Assembly (NCBI RefSeq): GCF_000421545.1
Contig: NZ_ATXF01000011.1
Location: 62,001 to 126,000 of the forward strand
DNA length: 64,000 bases
Reading direction: 5' to 3'
Source: Agromyces italicus DSM 16388
Lineage (GTDB): Bacteria; Actinomycetota; Actinomycetes; Actinomycetales; Microbacteriaceae
Shown here piece after piece: positions 1-7,519 of the stretch; the stretch's first letter is position 1, and every line of letters begins with the position of its first letter. Below the pieces are notes generated by a model that saw nothing but the letters and a program-made list of their open reading frames with translations, ran no database searches and was not told the DNA's origin. Position numbers and translations under genes: made by a program.

Positions 1-891
1 CGTGCCACGGCTGTGGAGCGGATCCGTCGAGTGACAGGGATCGCGCCTCAAAGAGTCACACGAGACGTGAGATCACCCGATGCCCTCGATGCTGTTCTCG
101 AGCAGGGGATCGATACCGTCATCCACTGCGCTGGCGCAAAGTCCGTCGGCGATTCGGTCCACACTCCGCTCAAGTACTACGACATCAACGTTGGCGGTAC
201 CATGCGCCTCCTAGAGCGCATGGCCGCGAACGGAGTAAACCGGTTGGTGTTCAGTTCGTCGGCGACGGTCTACGGAGCTCCAGAACGACTGCCGCTGACG
301 GAGGACAGCATGGTCGGGTTCGGCTTGACGAATCCCTACGGGCGGACGAAATACATCGCGGAGTTGCTCCTTCAGGATGCGGCGAACGCCCATCCGGAGC
401 TTGAGATCACGCTCCTCCGATACTTCAATCCCATCGGTGCACATGAGAGTGGGCTCATCGGTGAAGACCCGTCCAGTAGGCCGACGAACGTGTTCCCTCT
501 GATTGCCGAGGCGGCGGTCGGGGCACGAGATCACGTCGTCGTCTTTGGAGACGACTACGCGACTCCGGATGGCACCGGCGTACGAGACTACATCCACGTG
601 ACGGATCTCGCGGATGGCCATCTCGCTGCGGTCGCGGGACTACGACCGGGCGTCCAAACGTTCAACCTGGGTACAGGTCGAGGTACGTCGGTCCTGGAAC
701 TTATCCATGAGTACGAGCGAGCGTCCGGAAACCCCATCGAATACATCATCGGGGAACGACGCCAGGGGGATGTGGCGTCGTGCTATGCCGACGCAGCGAA
801 GGCCGCGACCGAGCTCGGTTGGACTGCTCGCCGTACGGTCGCGGATGCTTGTGAGGATAGCTGGAAGTGGCAGAAGACCCTGCACGGGTAG
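1..891 (+). CDS. galE: UDP-glucose 4-epimerase, 5' end outside window
   Basis: NAD-dependent short-chain dehydrogenase/reductase that interconverts UDP-glucose and UDP-galactose for surface polysaccharide. The reading frame is open to the left window edge, so the N-terminal glycine-rich NAD loop is missing. The rest is typical: SSATVYG (about nt 253-276), the catalytic YxxxK (YGRTK, about nt 337-351), the LLRYFNPIGAH segment and the GTGVRDYIHVTDLADGH segment diagnostic of GalE. The first visible GTG (nt 13) is probably internal. Base composition is visibly less GC-rich (about 60 percent in a sampled stretch) than most of the window. Identity is confident; the true start is unseen. Confidence 0.92.
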   Translation, partial: RATAVERIRRVTGIAPQRVTRDVRSPDALDAVLEQGIDTVIHCAGAKSVGDSVHTPLKYYDINVGGTMRLLERMAANGVNRLVFSSSATVYGAPERLPLTEDSMVGFGLTNPYGRTKYIAELLLQDAANAHPELEITLLRYFNPIGAHESGLIGEDPSSRPTNVFPLIAEAAVGARDHVVVFGDDYATPDGTGVRDYIHVTDLADGHLAAVAGLRPGVQTFNLGTGRGTSVLELIHEYERASGNPIEYIIGERRQGDVASCYADAAKAATELGWTARRTVADACEDSWKWQKTLHG

Positions 892-1037
892 CGCTTCGCG
901 GCTTCGAACCGCGAGTTCCAGACACTCTCTGCACAGGACCCAACAGCTGGCGGGGAGAGCCGTAGTGTGGCTGATAGCTGCGTTCACCGGGCGGCAGTTC
1001 ACCCGACTCACTCAGGATTGACGAATAATCTCGCACG

Positions 1038-2066
1038 GTGACTGAAACCAGCCTCGCTCCGACGCGCCGACGGCGTGGACTCTCAATCACTCTCATCGTG
1101 ATCGGGGTCACCGTTCTCGGCACCGTAGCGATGGGCACGATCTGGGCGGCTTCGGTTGCATCGAAATTCGACAGTGGCACCGAGAAGATCGACAAGGCAT
1201 TTCCCGACGAGTCATCGCGGCCGGCAGAGCCCACGGGCGCCGCGGCGGGGGCGCAGAATATCCTGCTGCTCGGCTCCGACACGCGCGGAGAGGTCGACGA
1301 TATCGATGACCTCGAAGGGCAGCGATCAGACACGATGATGATCGTGCACGTGCCGGCCGATCGGCAGAATGTCACGGTCATGTCGATCATGCGCGACACG
1401 TGGGTCGACATTCCCGGGCATGGGAGCGCCAAGATCAACGCGGCGCTGTCGTACGGCGGCGTGCCGCTCGCGGTGCAGACCGTCGAGTCGCTCACCGGAT
1501 CGCGGATCGACCACGTCGCCATCATCGACTTCGAAGGGTTCAAGGGACTCACGGACGCGCTCGGCGGTGTCGATGTGAGCAACCCGATCGCCTTCGAAAG
1601 CTCACAAAAACCAGGGCTGGTCTTCGATGAGGGGTTCATCCATCTCAACGGTGAAGACGGGCTCGTCTTCACGCGCGAGCGCTACGCCTTCGATGACGGC
1701 GATTACCAGCGGGTCCGCAACCAGCAGCTGTACCTGCGAGCGATCATCAACCGATTCTTGAGCAGCGAGACGCTCACGAATCCCGCCCGCATCGGCGAAT
1801 CGATCGGCGCCATCGCGCCGTTCCTCACCGTCGACCGGGAGCTCACGAGCGGGTATGCCGGCGGGCTCGGCCTCGAGTTGCGCGAGGTACGCGGCGATGA
1901 CATCACATTCTTCACGCTGCCGACCTCGGGGACGGGCACCTCTGACGATGGGCAATCGATCGTTGTGCTCGACGGGGCACGACTCCCGGAGGTTCAGGCT
2001 GCATTCGCGAGGGGCACGCTCGACGAGTTCGCCGCGAAGGTTCTCGCGGAATCCGCGGCTGGCTAG
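1038..2066 (+). CDS. LytR-CpsA-Psr (LCP) family wall-polymer ligase
   Basis: 342 aa. LCP enzymes transfer lipid-linked glycopolymers to peptidoglycan at the outer membrane face. One N-terminal membrane helix (about 14-37) follows an Arg-rich cytoplasmic tip. The LCP core shows NILLLGSDTR (Asp81, Arg83), RSDTMMI (Arg96, Asp98), MSIMRDTWV (Arg119, Asp120) and KINAA, the residues that bind the pyrophosphate and magnesium. The family is known; the polymer attached here is not. It follows galE by about 145 bp, suggesting a polysaccharide cluster. No Shine-Dalgarno precedes the GTG. A TAATCT hexamer ends 6 nt before it, so leaderless transcription is possible (inference). Confidence 0.9.
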   Translation: MTETSLAPTRRRRGLSITLIVIGVTVLGTVAMGTIWAASVASKFDSGTEKIDKAFPDESSRPAEPTGAAAGAQNILLLGSDTRGEVDDIDDLEGQRSDTMMIVHVPADRQNVTVMSIMRDTWVDIPGHGSAKINAALSYGGVPLAVQTVESLTGSRIDHVAIIDFEGFKGLTDALGGVDVSNPIAFESSQKPGLVFDEGFIHLNGEDGLVFTRERYAFDDGDYQRVRNQQLYLRAIINRFLSSETLTNPARIGESIGAIAPFLTVDRELTSGYAGGLGLELREVRGDDITFFTLPTSGTGTSDDGQSIVVLDGARLPEVQAAFARGTLDEFAAKVLAESAAG

Positions 2067-2098
2067 AACATGCGAAAGGGGTTTCGAGATGCTTGCTG

Positions 2099-2173
2099 AC
2101 GCTCGCTCCTCAACCCACTGGGTGCGCTCGCTCCTCAACCCACTGGGTGCGCTCGCTCCTCAACCAGCTGGTG
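2099..2173. repeat. Three tandem 25-bp repeats (REP-like)
   Basis: Two near-identical 25-bp units (2099-2123, 2124-2148) begin GCTCGCTCCTCAACCCACTG after two leading bases. A third, diverged unit (2149-2173) runs into the end of the VanZ-like gene. The sequence resembles the intergenic GCTCGCTCCTCRACCA-type repeats I associate with Microbacteriaceae chromosomes. It sits between two convergent genes, where it could act as a terminator or topology signal (inference). Confidence 0.75.
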
Positions 2174-2582
2174 AGGCCACCCGCCGACGTGCCAGCACAC
2201 CGACCACGAGGATTCCGACCGCCGCCCCCGCGGTGTTCGCGACCACGTCGCTCACCGTCGGAAACCGCGTCGGCAGGCTCAGCTGCACCAGCTCGATCGT
2301 GAGGCTCGTCGAGAAGCCGAGCGCGATCACCGCCCACGCGGGCAGCCCGCGCCAGGCGACGGCGACGAGCGCGCCGAACGGCACGAAGAGCACGATGTTC
2401 GCGGCGAATTCGATCACGACCGCCGCGGGCTCGCGGGGCACGCCGACGGTGGCGACGAGGTCGGCGGCCCACGCGACCAGCCCGGTCACGCGGCCCGCCT
2501 CGGGCGCCGGCAGAAACACGATGAGCCCGACCGCGACGAGGTAGGGCAGGAGGGCGCAGCGCGCGGCGACAGCGGTGCGCAC
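2160..2582 (-). CDS. VanZ-like membrane protein
   Basis: 140 aa, about four membrane helices. VanZ-family hallmarks are present: EFAANIVLFVPFG near residues 58-70, a TIELVQ motif, and RFPTVSDVVANTAGAAVG near the C-terminus. The molecular role of VanZ-like proteins outside teicoplanin resistance is poorly defined, so no substrate is assigned. It starts at GTG, 1 bp after the stop of the upstream gtrA-like gene, so the two are probably cotranscribed. The stop lies inside the third copy of the 25-bp repeat, so the C-terminal residues are encoded by repeat DNA. Confidence 0.8.
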   Translation of the reverse strand: MRTAVAARCALLPYLVAVGLIVFLPAPEAGRVTGLVAWAADLVATVGVPREPAAVVIEFAANIVLFVPFGALVAVAWRGLPAWAVIALGFSTSLTIELVQLSLPTRFPTVSDVVANTAGAAVGILVVGVLARRRVASPAG

Positions 2583-2583
2583 C

Positions 2584-3033
2584 TCAGCTCGCCTTCGGCG
2601 CCCCGGGCCGGAACACGATCGAGTGGTAGAGCGTGAACCGCACGAGCACGACGACCACGATGCTCACGAGGTTCACCGCGTTCACGATGTACGGGCCGAT
2701 CTCGCGGTCGAGCACGAGCGCCGCCGCCTCGACTCCCGCCCAGACGAGCAGGGCGCCGAGCGCCGTGCAGGCGGCGTTCACGAGCACGAACAGCACCACC
2801 TCGGCGATGCGGCCACGGCGATCGCGGTGCTTGAACGTCCACTCGCGGTTGCCGAAGTACGCGTTCACGAGCGCGACGAGTGAGGCGACGAGTTTCGCGG
2901 CCACCACGTCCCACCCGAGCGCGAGGTAGAGCACGTTGAACACCGCCACCTCGATCAGGGTGCTGATCGCGCCAACAGTGAGGAACCGGGCCCCGAGCCC
3001 GGCAAGACGGCGCCAGCGGGCTCGTTTCGACAT
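2584..3033 (-). CDS. GtrA-family membrane protein
   Basis: 149 aa with four predicted helices. It carries the GtrA signature: FLTVGAISTLIEVAVFNVL at the N-terminus, LVNAYFGNREWTF in the first loop, and a C-terminal NLVSIVVVVLVRFTLYHSIVF helix. GtrA proteins are thought to flip or help flip polyprenyl-phosphate sugars made by a partner GT2 enzyme. The divergent neighbour encodes such a GT2 protein, which fits. The start chosen is the ATG at 3033 (MSKRAR), giving a normal family length; an upstream in-frame start would add 13 residues unlike the family. Confidence 0.85.
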   Translation of the reverse strand: MSKRARWRRLAGLGARFLTVGAISTLIEVAVFNVLYLALGWDVVAAKLVASLVALVNAYFGNREWTFKHRDRRGRIAEVVLFVLVNAACTALGALLVWAGVEAAALVLDREIGPYIVNAVNLVSIVVVVLVRFTLYHSIVFRPGAPKAS

Positions 3034-3094
3034 CTCGACTACGCTACTACTCGAGCCGTGCGACCCGCGCACGGCGGTCGCTGTGGGAGATGGC

Positions 3095-3874
3095 GTGCGC
3101 CTGAATCACCTCGCCGTCGTCATGCCGGCGTACAACGAGGCGGCCGGCATCGCCGGATTCCTCACCGAGCTCGACGAACACCTCGCGCCGCTGACGCATC
3201 GGCTCGACCTGGTCGTCATCGACGACCGGTCGACGGATGCCACGGCGACAGTGCTCTCCTCCCTCGCAGGCGAGCTGACGAGCCTCCGGTCGGAGACCGC
3301 CGACGTCAACCGGGGGCACGGGCCCACGGCCCTCGCCGCCTACCGTACCGGGCTCGGGCTCGGGCCCGAGCTGATCGTGCACATCGACGGTGACGGGCAG
3401 TTCTCCGGAGCCGATGTCGCGCGCCTCGTCGAAGCGGCCCTCGACACCGGAGCCGACGTCGTGCACGGAGTTCGAACGGGGCGCACCGACCCGTGGTTCC
3501 GCCGCGTGCTCACCGCCGGCGTCGGGGGCATCGTGACGGTCGTCGCGGGCCGCCGCATCCCCGACGTGAACACGCCGTTGCGCGCCTATCGGCCACAGGT
3601 GCTGACGACGCTCGTCACCGCTGTGCCCGCAGATGCGCTGGTGCCGCACGTGCACTTCTCGCTCGCCGAAGCCCGCCGCGGCCTCGCGGTACGTTACCTG
3701 CGGGTGGCGAGCCTGCCGCGTCGCGGCGGCGACGAGCAGGGCACCATGTGGGCAGAGACGGATGCCCCGGCGCGGCGCGCCCCGATGCTGCCCCCAAGGC
3801 GGCTGCGCACCTTCGCCCGTGCCGCGGCCGGCGAACTCTGGCGGGTGTCGCTGAGCCCGCGGCGGGCACGTTGA
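3095..3874 (+). CDS. GT2 family glycosyltransferase
   Basis: 259 aa cytoplasmic GT-A fold enzyme, probably transferring a sugar to polyprenyl phosphate (dolichol-phosphate-mannose-synthase-like; inferred). Seen: VVMPAYNEAAGIAGF at the N-terminus, VVIDDRSTDAT, and the catalytic DGDGQFSGADV region. GTG 3095 is chosen because GGGAGA lies just upstream and the protein begins two beta-strand residues before MPAYNE as usual; earlier in-frame codons overlap the divergent gtrA-like gene. The stop overlaps the TTG start of the next gene (TTGA), so a membrane GT-C partner is translationally coupled. Confidence 0.88.
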   Translation: MRLNHLAVVMPAYNEAAGIAGFLTELDEHLAPLTHRLDLVVIDDRSTDATATVLSSLAGELTSLRSETADVNRGHGPTALAAYRTGLGLGPELIVHIDGDGQFSGADVARLVEAALDTGADVVHGVRTGRTDPWFRRVLTAGVGGIVTVVAGRRIPDVNTPLRAYRPQVLTTLVTAVPADALVPHVHFSLAEARRGLAVRYLRVASLPRRGGDEQGTMWAETDAPARRAPMLPPRRLRTFARAAAGELWRVSLSPRRAR

Positions 3875-5415
3875 GCTTCGTCGCCTCGTACACGCTCGGG
3901 CGCAGCGGGCGCATCAGTGGCGCGACCTTCCTCTGGACCGTCATCGCGACCGTGCTCGTCGTCGCGAACGTCGTCGTCATCGCGTCGGCGTTCACGACCG
4001 TGCGCCTTTGGGAGGACGAGGCCTTCAACCTCACCGTGCCGCTGAACCTGCTGCGCGGTCTCGGCTACACGAGCGACGGCACCCTCTCGGGCAGCGAGCT
4101 CACCCCGTTCGACGTGCGCATCTCGACCGGGCCCACGATGCTGCTGCCGGTCGCGGGCCTCATCGGCGCGGGCCTCGACCCGGTGGTCGCGGGCCGCCTC
4201 GTCGGGCTCGCCGGCTACCTCCTGCTCATCGTGAGCCTTGCGCTGCTCGGCGCGCGCCTCGGCGGGCGCTGGGCCGGCCTTGCGGCAGCGGCGTTGCCCC
4301 TCGCCTACGCGGCCGATGTGGGGCTGTCGCCTATCCAGACCCCCATCGACTTGCTCGGCGAGGTCAGCGCGGCGGGGCTGCTCGTCGCCGCGCTGCTCGT
4401 GCTGCATCGCCGGCCCTGGCTCGCCGGTCTCCTCGTCGGCCTCGCCATGCAGACGAAGTTCATCGCGGCGCTGGCTCTGCCGGCGTTCGCGATCGCCGCG
4501 CTGCTCGACCAGCCCGGGTCGAGCATCCTGCAGCGGGCTCGCGGCGCGCTGCCGCGCGTGCTCGCCGCCGCCGCATGCGCCGCGGCACCGACGGTCGTGT
4601 TCGAGCTCGTGAAGCTCGCGTCGCTCGGCTGGGCCGGCTACCTTCAGAACCTGCGGAACTTCGCGGGATTCCTGCTCGGCGGTGGGCAACATGGGTTCGC
4701 GGTGCCGCCGATCGAGAAGCTCGGAGCGATGTTCTCGGCCTGGCATCTGCCGTGGTGGCTCGTGACGATCGTGATCGCCATCGCGCTTGCACTTGCGGTC
4801 ACCGGGGCCAGAGTTGTGTTGCGCGAGCCGCGGTCGCTCGGAGTGGTCGGGCATGCGCGCGTCAGCCTTCGCGAATTCGCCGTCGTGATCGGTGTCGCGT
4901 TCCTCGGTCTCGCGAGCTACCTTGCGTGGTGGTTGCTCTCATCGCACACGCCGACCTGGCTGCGCCATCCGGCGCCGGCCGTGCTCGCGTTCGCTCCGGT
5001 GCTCGCCGCCGCAGCGATCACGCTCGGCCGCATCGCACTGCGGGGTGCCGAGCGAGCGCCTGCCGAGCGGGCGCGTAAGGCCGTCGCCGGAACACTCGCC
5101 GTCGCGGGCATCGCCCTGCTCGTGGCATCCGTCTGGGGCCGCACTCTGCAGCCAGGCTACCCGACGGGGGAGACGCTCACCGACCAGCGTGCGGCTGCGA
5201 GTCGCGTCGCCGAACTCGGCTCCGAGTGGTTTGCGAGTCCGTGGGGCTCCGAGGTCGTCATCGTCGTGTTGTCGGGGGCGCACTCGGGGCTCGTCGACGC
5301 CGGTGACGCCGTGCGGGGCGACCTCCAGCTCTGGCACGCCGCACGTCTTCCCGAGAGCTGCGACCCCCTGCTCGAGGCGGGTCGTTACCGCGTCTGCGCG
5401 GCGCCATCTCCCTGA
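3871..5415 (+). CDS. GT-C (GT39-like) polytopic glycosyltransferase
   Basis: 514 aa membrane protein with about ten helices. An acidic motif in the first extracytoplasmic loop (WEDEAFN, about residue 50) is typical of GT-C enzymes that use lipid-phosphate sugars as donors. Together with the coupled GT2 and GtrA-like neighbours it suggests a pathway in which a lipid-linked sugar is made, flipped and transferred to a surface acceptor (inference). The TTG at 3871 is chosen because it overlaps the upstream stop and the next residues lead into the first helix. Acceptor and sugar are unknown. Confidence 0.75.
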   Translation: MSFVASYTLGRSGRISGATFLWTVIATVLVVANVVVIASAFTTVRLWEDEAFNLTVPLNLLRGLGYTSDGTLSGSELTPFDVRISTGPTMLLPVAGLIGAGLDPVVAGRLVGLAGYLLLIVSLALLGARLGGRWAGLAAAALPLAYAADVGLSPIQTPIDLLGEVSAAGLLVAALLVLHRRPWLAGLLVGLAMQTKFIAALALPAFAIAALLDQPGSSILQRARGALPRVLAAAACAAAPTVVFELVKLASLGWAGYLQNLRNFAGFLLGGGQHGFAVPPIEKLGAMFSAWHLPWWLVTIVIAIALALAVTGARVVLREPRSLGVVGHARVSLREFAVVIGVAFLGLASYLAWWLLSSHTPTWLRHPAPAVLAFAPVLAAAAITLGRIALRGAERAPAERARKAVAGTLAVAGIALLVASVWGRTLQPGYPTGETLTDQRAAASRVAELGSEWFASPWGSEVVIVVLSGAHSGLVDAGDAVRGDLQLWHAARLPESCDPLLEAGRYRVCAAPSP

Positions 5416-5480
5416 CCCGCCAGGCCGCCTCTGGCGCAGCGACCCCATCCGCGTGAAGATGGAGTCGAGGAGGTCGCCGC

Positions 5481-6332
5481 ATGAAGGAGATCGTCGTCGG
5501 AGTGAGCGTTGCCGAACGCGCGGGCCTCTTGGCCGTTCGGTGGGCCGCGGAGCAGGCCGTCGCTCGCCGCACGAGGCTGCGGCTCCTGCACGTCGTCGAC
5601 GAGGCGATCGAAGCGAGCGGCGACGCCGATCTGCTCCTCGCGGTGATCGACGCCGCCCGCGAGTCGCTGGCGGTCGCGGCCGAGGCCGCCCGTGCGGTCG
5701 ACCCGTCGCTCGAGATCGTCTCCGACCTCGAGCAGGGCTCCCCGATCACCCACTTCGAGCAGCGTTCGCGCGACGCCGAACTCCTCGTCGTCGCCAGCGA
5801 TTCGCACGGCGGCAAGCGGCCGAGCCGGCGCGGTGTGCACAGCCTCCGCATCGCCGCGGCGAGCCACGCCCCGGTCGCGGTCGTGCCCGACATCGACGTC
5901 TCCGCGCGATCCGGCGTCGCCGTCGGCATCGACGGTTCGGACGTCGGGGCGCGAGCACTCGAATTCGCGGCCGGCGAGGCCGAGCGGCTCGGCTGCCCGC
6001 TCATCGCGGTGCACGCGTGGGATCTCGCGCTGATGGCCGGCGGCGAGTACGGCTACGGCGTCTCCGCATTCGCCATGGACGACCTCACGCGGGCCGCGCA
6101 CGAGGTGCTCGCCGATGCGCTCGCCCCGCTCGAACGATCCCGCCCGGGGCTCGAGATCGATCGCCGGGTGGTCGCCGGCGACCCGGTCATCGCCCTCGCC
6201 GATGCCGCAGCCGAGGCCGAGCTCCTCGTCGTCGGAAGCCACGGGCGAGGCGCCCTCGCGCGGTTCCTGCTCGGCTCGGTCAGCCACGGCGTGCTCGCCC
6301 GCCTCGAGGCCCCTACGGTCGTCGTGCGGTGA
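5481..6332 (+). CDS. Tandem-domain universal stress protein (UspA family)
   Basis: 283 aa soluble protein of two UspA domains (about 1-140 and 147-283). Domain two has the ATP-binding signature G-2x-G-9x-G-S: GSHGRGALARFLLGSVS. Domain one has the degenerate DSHGGKRPSRRGVHS, so only the second half probably binds ATP. Such proteins respond to starvation, hypoxia or oxidative stress in actinobacteria; the specific role here is unknown. GAGGAGG upstream of the ATG supports the start. The stop overlaps the next gene's GTG, indicating cotranscription with the DUF418 membrane protein. Confidence 0.9.
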   Translation: MKEIVVGVSVAERAGLLAVRWAAEQAVARRTRLRLLHVVDEAIEASGDADLLLAVIDAARESLAVAAEAARAVDPSLEIVSDLEQGSPITHFEQRSRDAELLVVASDSHGGKRPSRRGVHSLRIAAASHAPVAVVPDIDVSARSGVAVGIDGSDVGARALEFAAGEAERLGCPLIAVHAWDLALMAGGEYGYGVSAFAMDDLTRAAHEVLADALAPLERSRPGLEIDRRVVAGDPVIALADAAAEAELLVVGSHGRGALARFLLGSVSHGVLARLEAPTVVVR

Positions 6333-7414
6333 CGGCCCCCGCCGGGCTGGGCGCGCGGGTGCGCGACCGCCCGGAGCCCCGTGTCGACGGCATCGACGCC
6401 GCTCGCGGCCTCGCCCTCACCGGCATGTTCGTGGCCCACGTCGCGCCGGCCGCGGCGACCCCCGAGCTCGCCGAGCTCATCGCGATCGCCGACGAACGGC
6501 CGCGGCTGCTCTTCGCGCTCACCGCCGGGTTCGGGCTCGGGTTCCTCACCGGGGGCATCCGCCCCGTGACGCAGGGCCGCTGGGTGCTGCGCCGCCAGCT
6601 CGCCGTGCGCGCCGTCATCCTGATCGCACTGGGTCTCATCATCGGAGCGACGCTCCACCCGCTCGTGTTCATCATCCTCGACGTCTACGGCGTGGCGTTC
6701 CTCATCATGTTGCCGTTGCTGTTTCTGCCGGCCCGCGTCGCACTGGGCCTCGGCGCGGCGCTGCTCGCGGTCGCACCCGGCCTCGCGATGGCTGCGCAGT
6801 ACGCCCCCGAGCTGATGGCGGCGCGAGAGGGCGACGCGCGTCTCCTGTTCGACTGGCTGCTCACCGGCGCGTACCCGGTGATCGTGTGGGTGCCGGTGAT
6901 GCTCATCGGCCTCGGGCTCGCGCGACTCGGGGCCGCGGATGCACGGGCGGTGCCGCGCTACGCGCTCGTGGGCGCGCTCACCGCGGTCGTCATGCTTCCG
7001 CTCACGCGCCTGCTGCCCGCCGAAGCGGATGCCACCGCATCGCCCGCGGAGCACGCGATCTCCGCCTCGGCGCTCGCGCTCGGCAACGTGGGCGTCGGAC
7101 TCGTCGTCGTTGCGACGATGGTGGCGCTCACCGCGCGCGCCCGTCCGGCCGTGACACGGATCGCGAGGCCCGTGCTCGCGCCGTTGACCGCGATGGGGGC
7201 CATGCCGCTCACGATCTACACCCTGCATCTGGTGGCGATCTCGGCGGCCAAGCGGGTCGAAGACGGTGTCGTGACCGATGACTCCTGGGCGTTGACGGTC
7301 GGGCTCATCGTCGGAGGGATGGCGTTCGCGTGGCTCTGGCGGCGGTATCTCGGTCGCGGGCCGCTCGAGCGGTTGCTGCGTGCGGCAAGCGGGCGTGGGC
7401 GCGGCGAGGTCTGA
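6329..7414 (+). CDS. DUF418 / HGSNAT-like membrane protein
   Basis: 361 aa, about ten helices. The N-terminal VDGIDAARGLALTGMFVAHV is the conserved RxxxxDxxRGxAxxGM(x)xxH motif of the DUF418/DUF1624 acyltransferase-like superfamily, and the C-terminal GAMPLTIYTLHLVA is the DUF418 hallmark. Members are suspected to acylate extracytoplasmic substrates, but this is not proven. Start GTG 6329 overlaps the Usp stop (GTGA). The long upstream frame in the same phase is a shadow of the GT-C and usp genes. The gene ends before a strong hairpin shared with the convergent protease gene. Confidence 0.82.
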   Translation: MTAPAGLGARVRDRPEPRVDGIDAARGLALTGMFVAHVAPAAATPELAELIAIADERPRLLFALTAGFGLGFLTGGIRPVTQGRWVLRRQLAVRAVILIALGLIIGATLHPLVFIILDVYGVAFLIMLPLLFLPARVALGLGAALLAVAPGLAMAAQYAPELMAAREGDARLLFDWLLTGAYPVIVWVPVMLIGLGLARLGAADARAVPRYALVGALTAVVMLPLTRLLPAEADATASPAEHAISASALALGNVGVGLVVVATMVALTARARPAVTRIARPVLAPLTAMGAMPLTIYTLHLVAISAAKRVEDGVVTDDSWALTVGLIVGGMAFAWLWRRYLGRGPLERLLRAASGRGRGEV

Positions 7415-7464
7415 TTCGAGCGCACCGGGCGCGTGCCGCACGTCGCAGCGTCCGGCGAGAACGC

Positions 7465-7503
7465 AGGAGCCCCTGCGCTCCCAGGGGGATCGCAGGGGCT
7501 CCT
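7465..7503. terminator. Bidirectional terminator hairpin
   Basis: Perfect 13-bp stem (AGGAGCCCCTGCG at 7465-7477 with its complement at 7491-7503) around a 13-nt loop. It lies between the convergent DUF418 and protease genes. It has no long T-run, as is usual for actinobacterial terminators. Confidence 0.75.
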
Positions 7504-7519
7504 GATCACGAGCTCGGGG

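Noticed and set aside
2099..2173. Possible CRISPR array
   Set aside because: Units are directly adjacent with no spacers and there are no cas genes.
4892..6328. Long open frame upstream of the DUF418 gene
   Set aside because: Arg/Pro-rich shadow of the GT-C and usp genes; the true start is the GTG at 6329 overlapping the usp stop.
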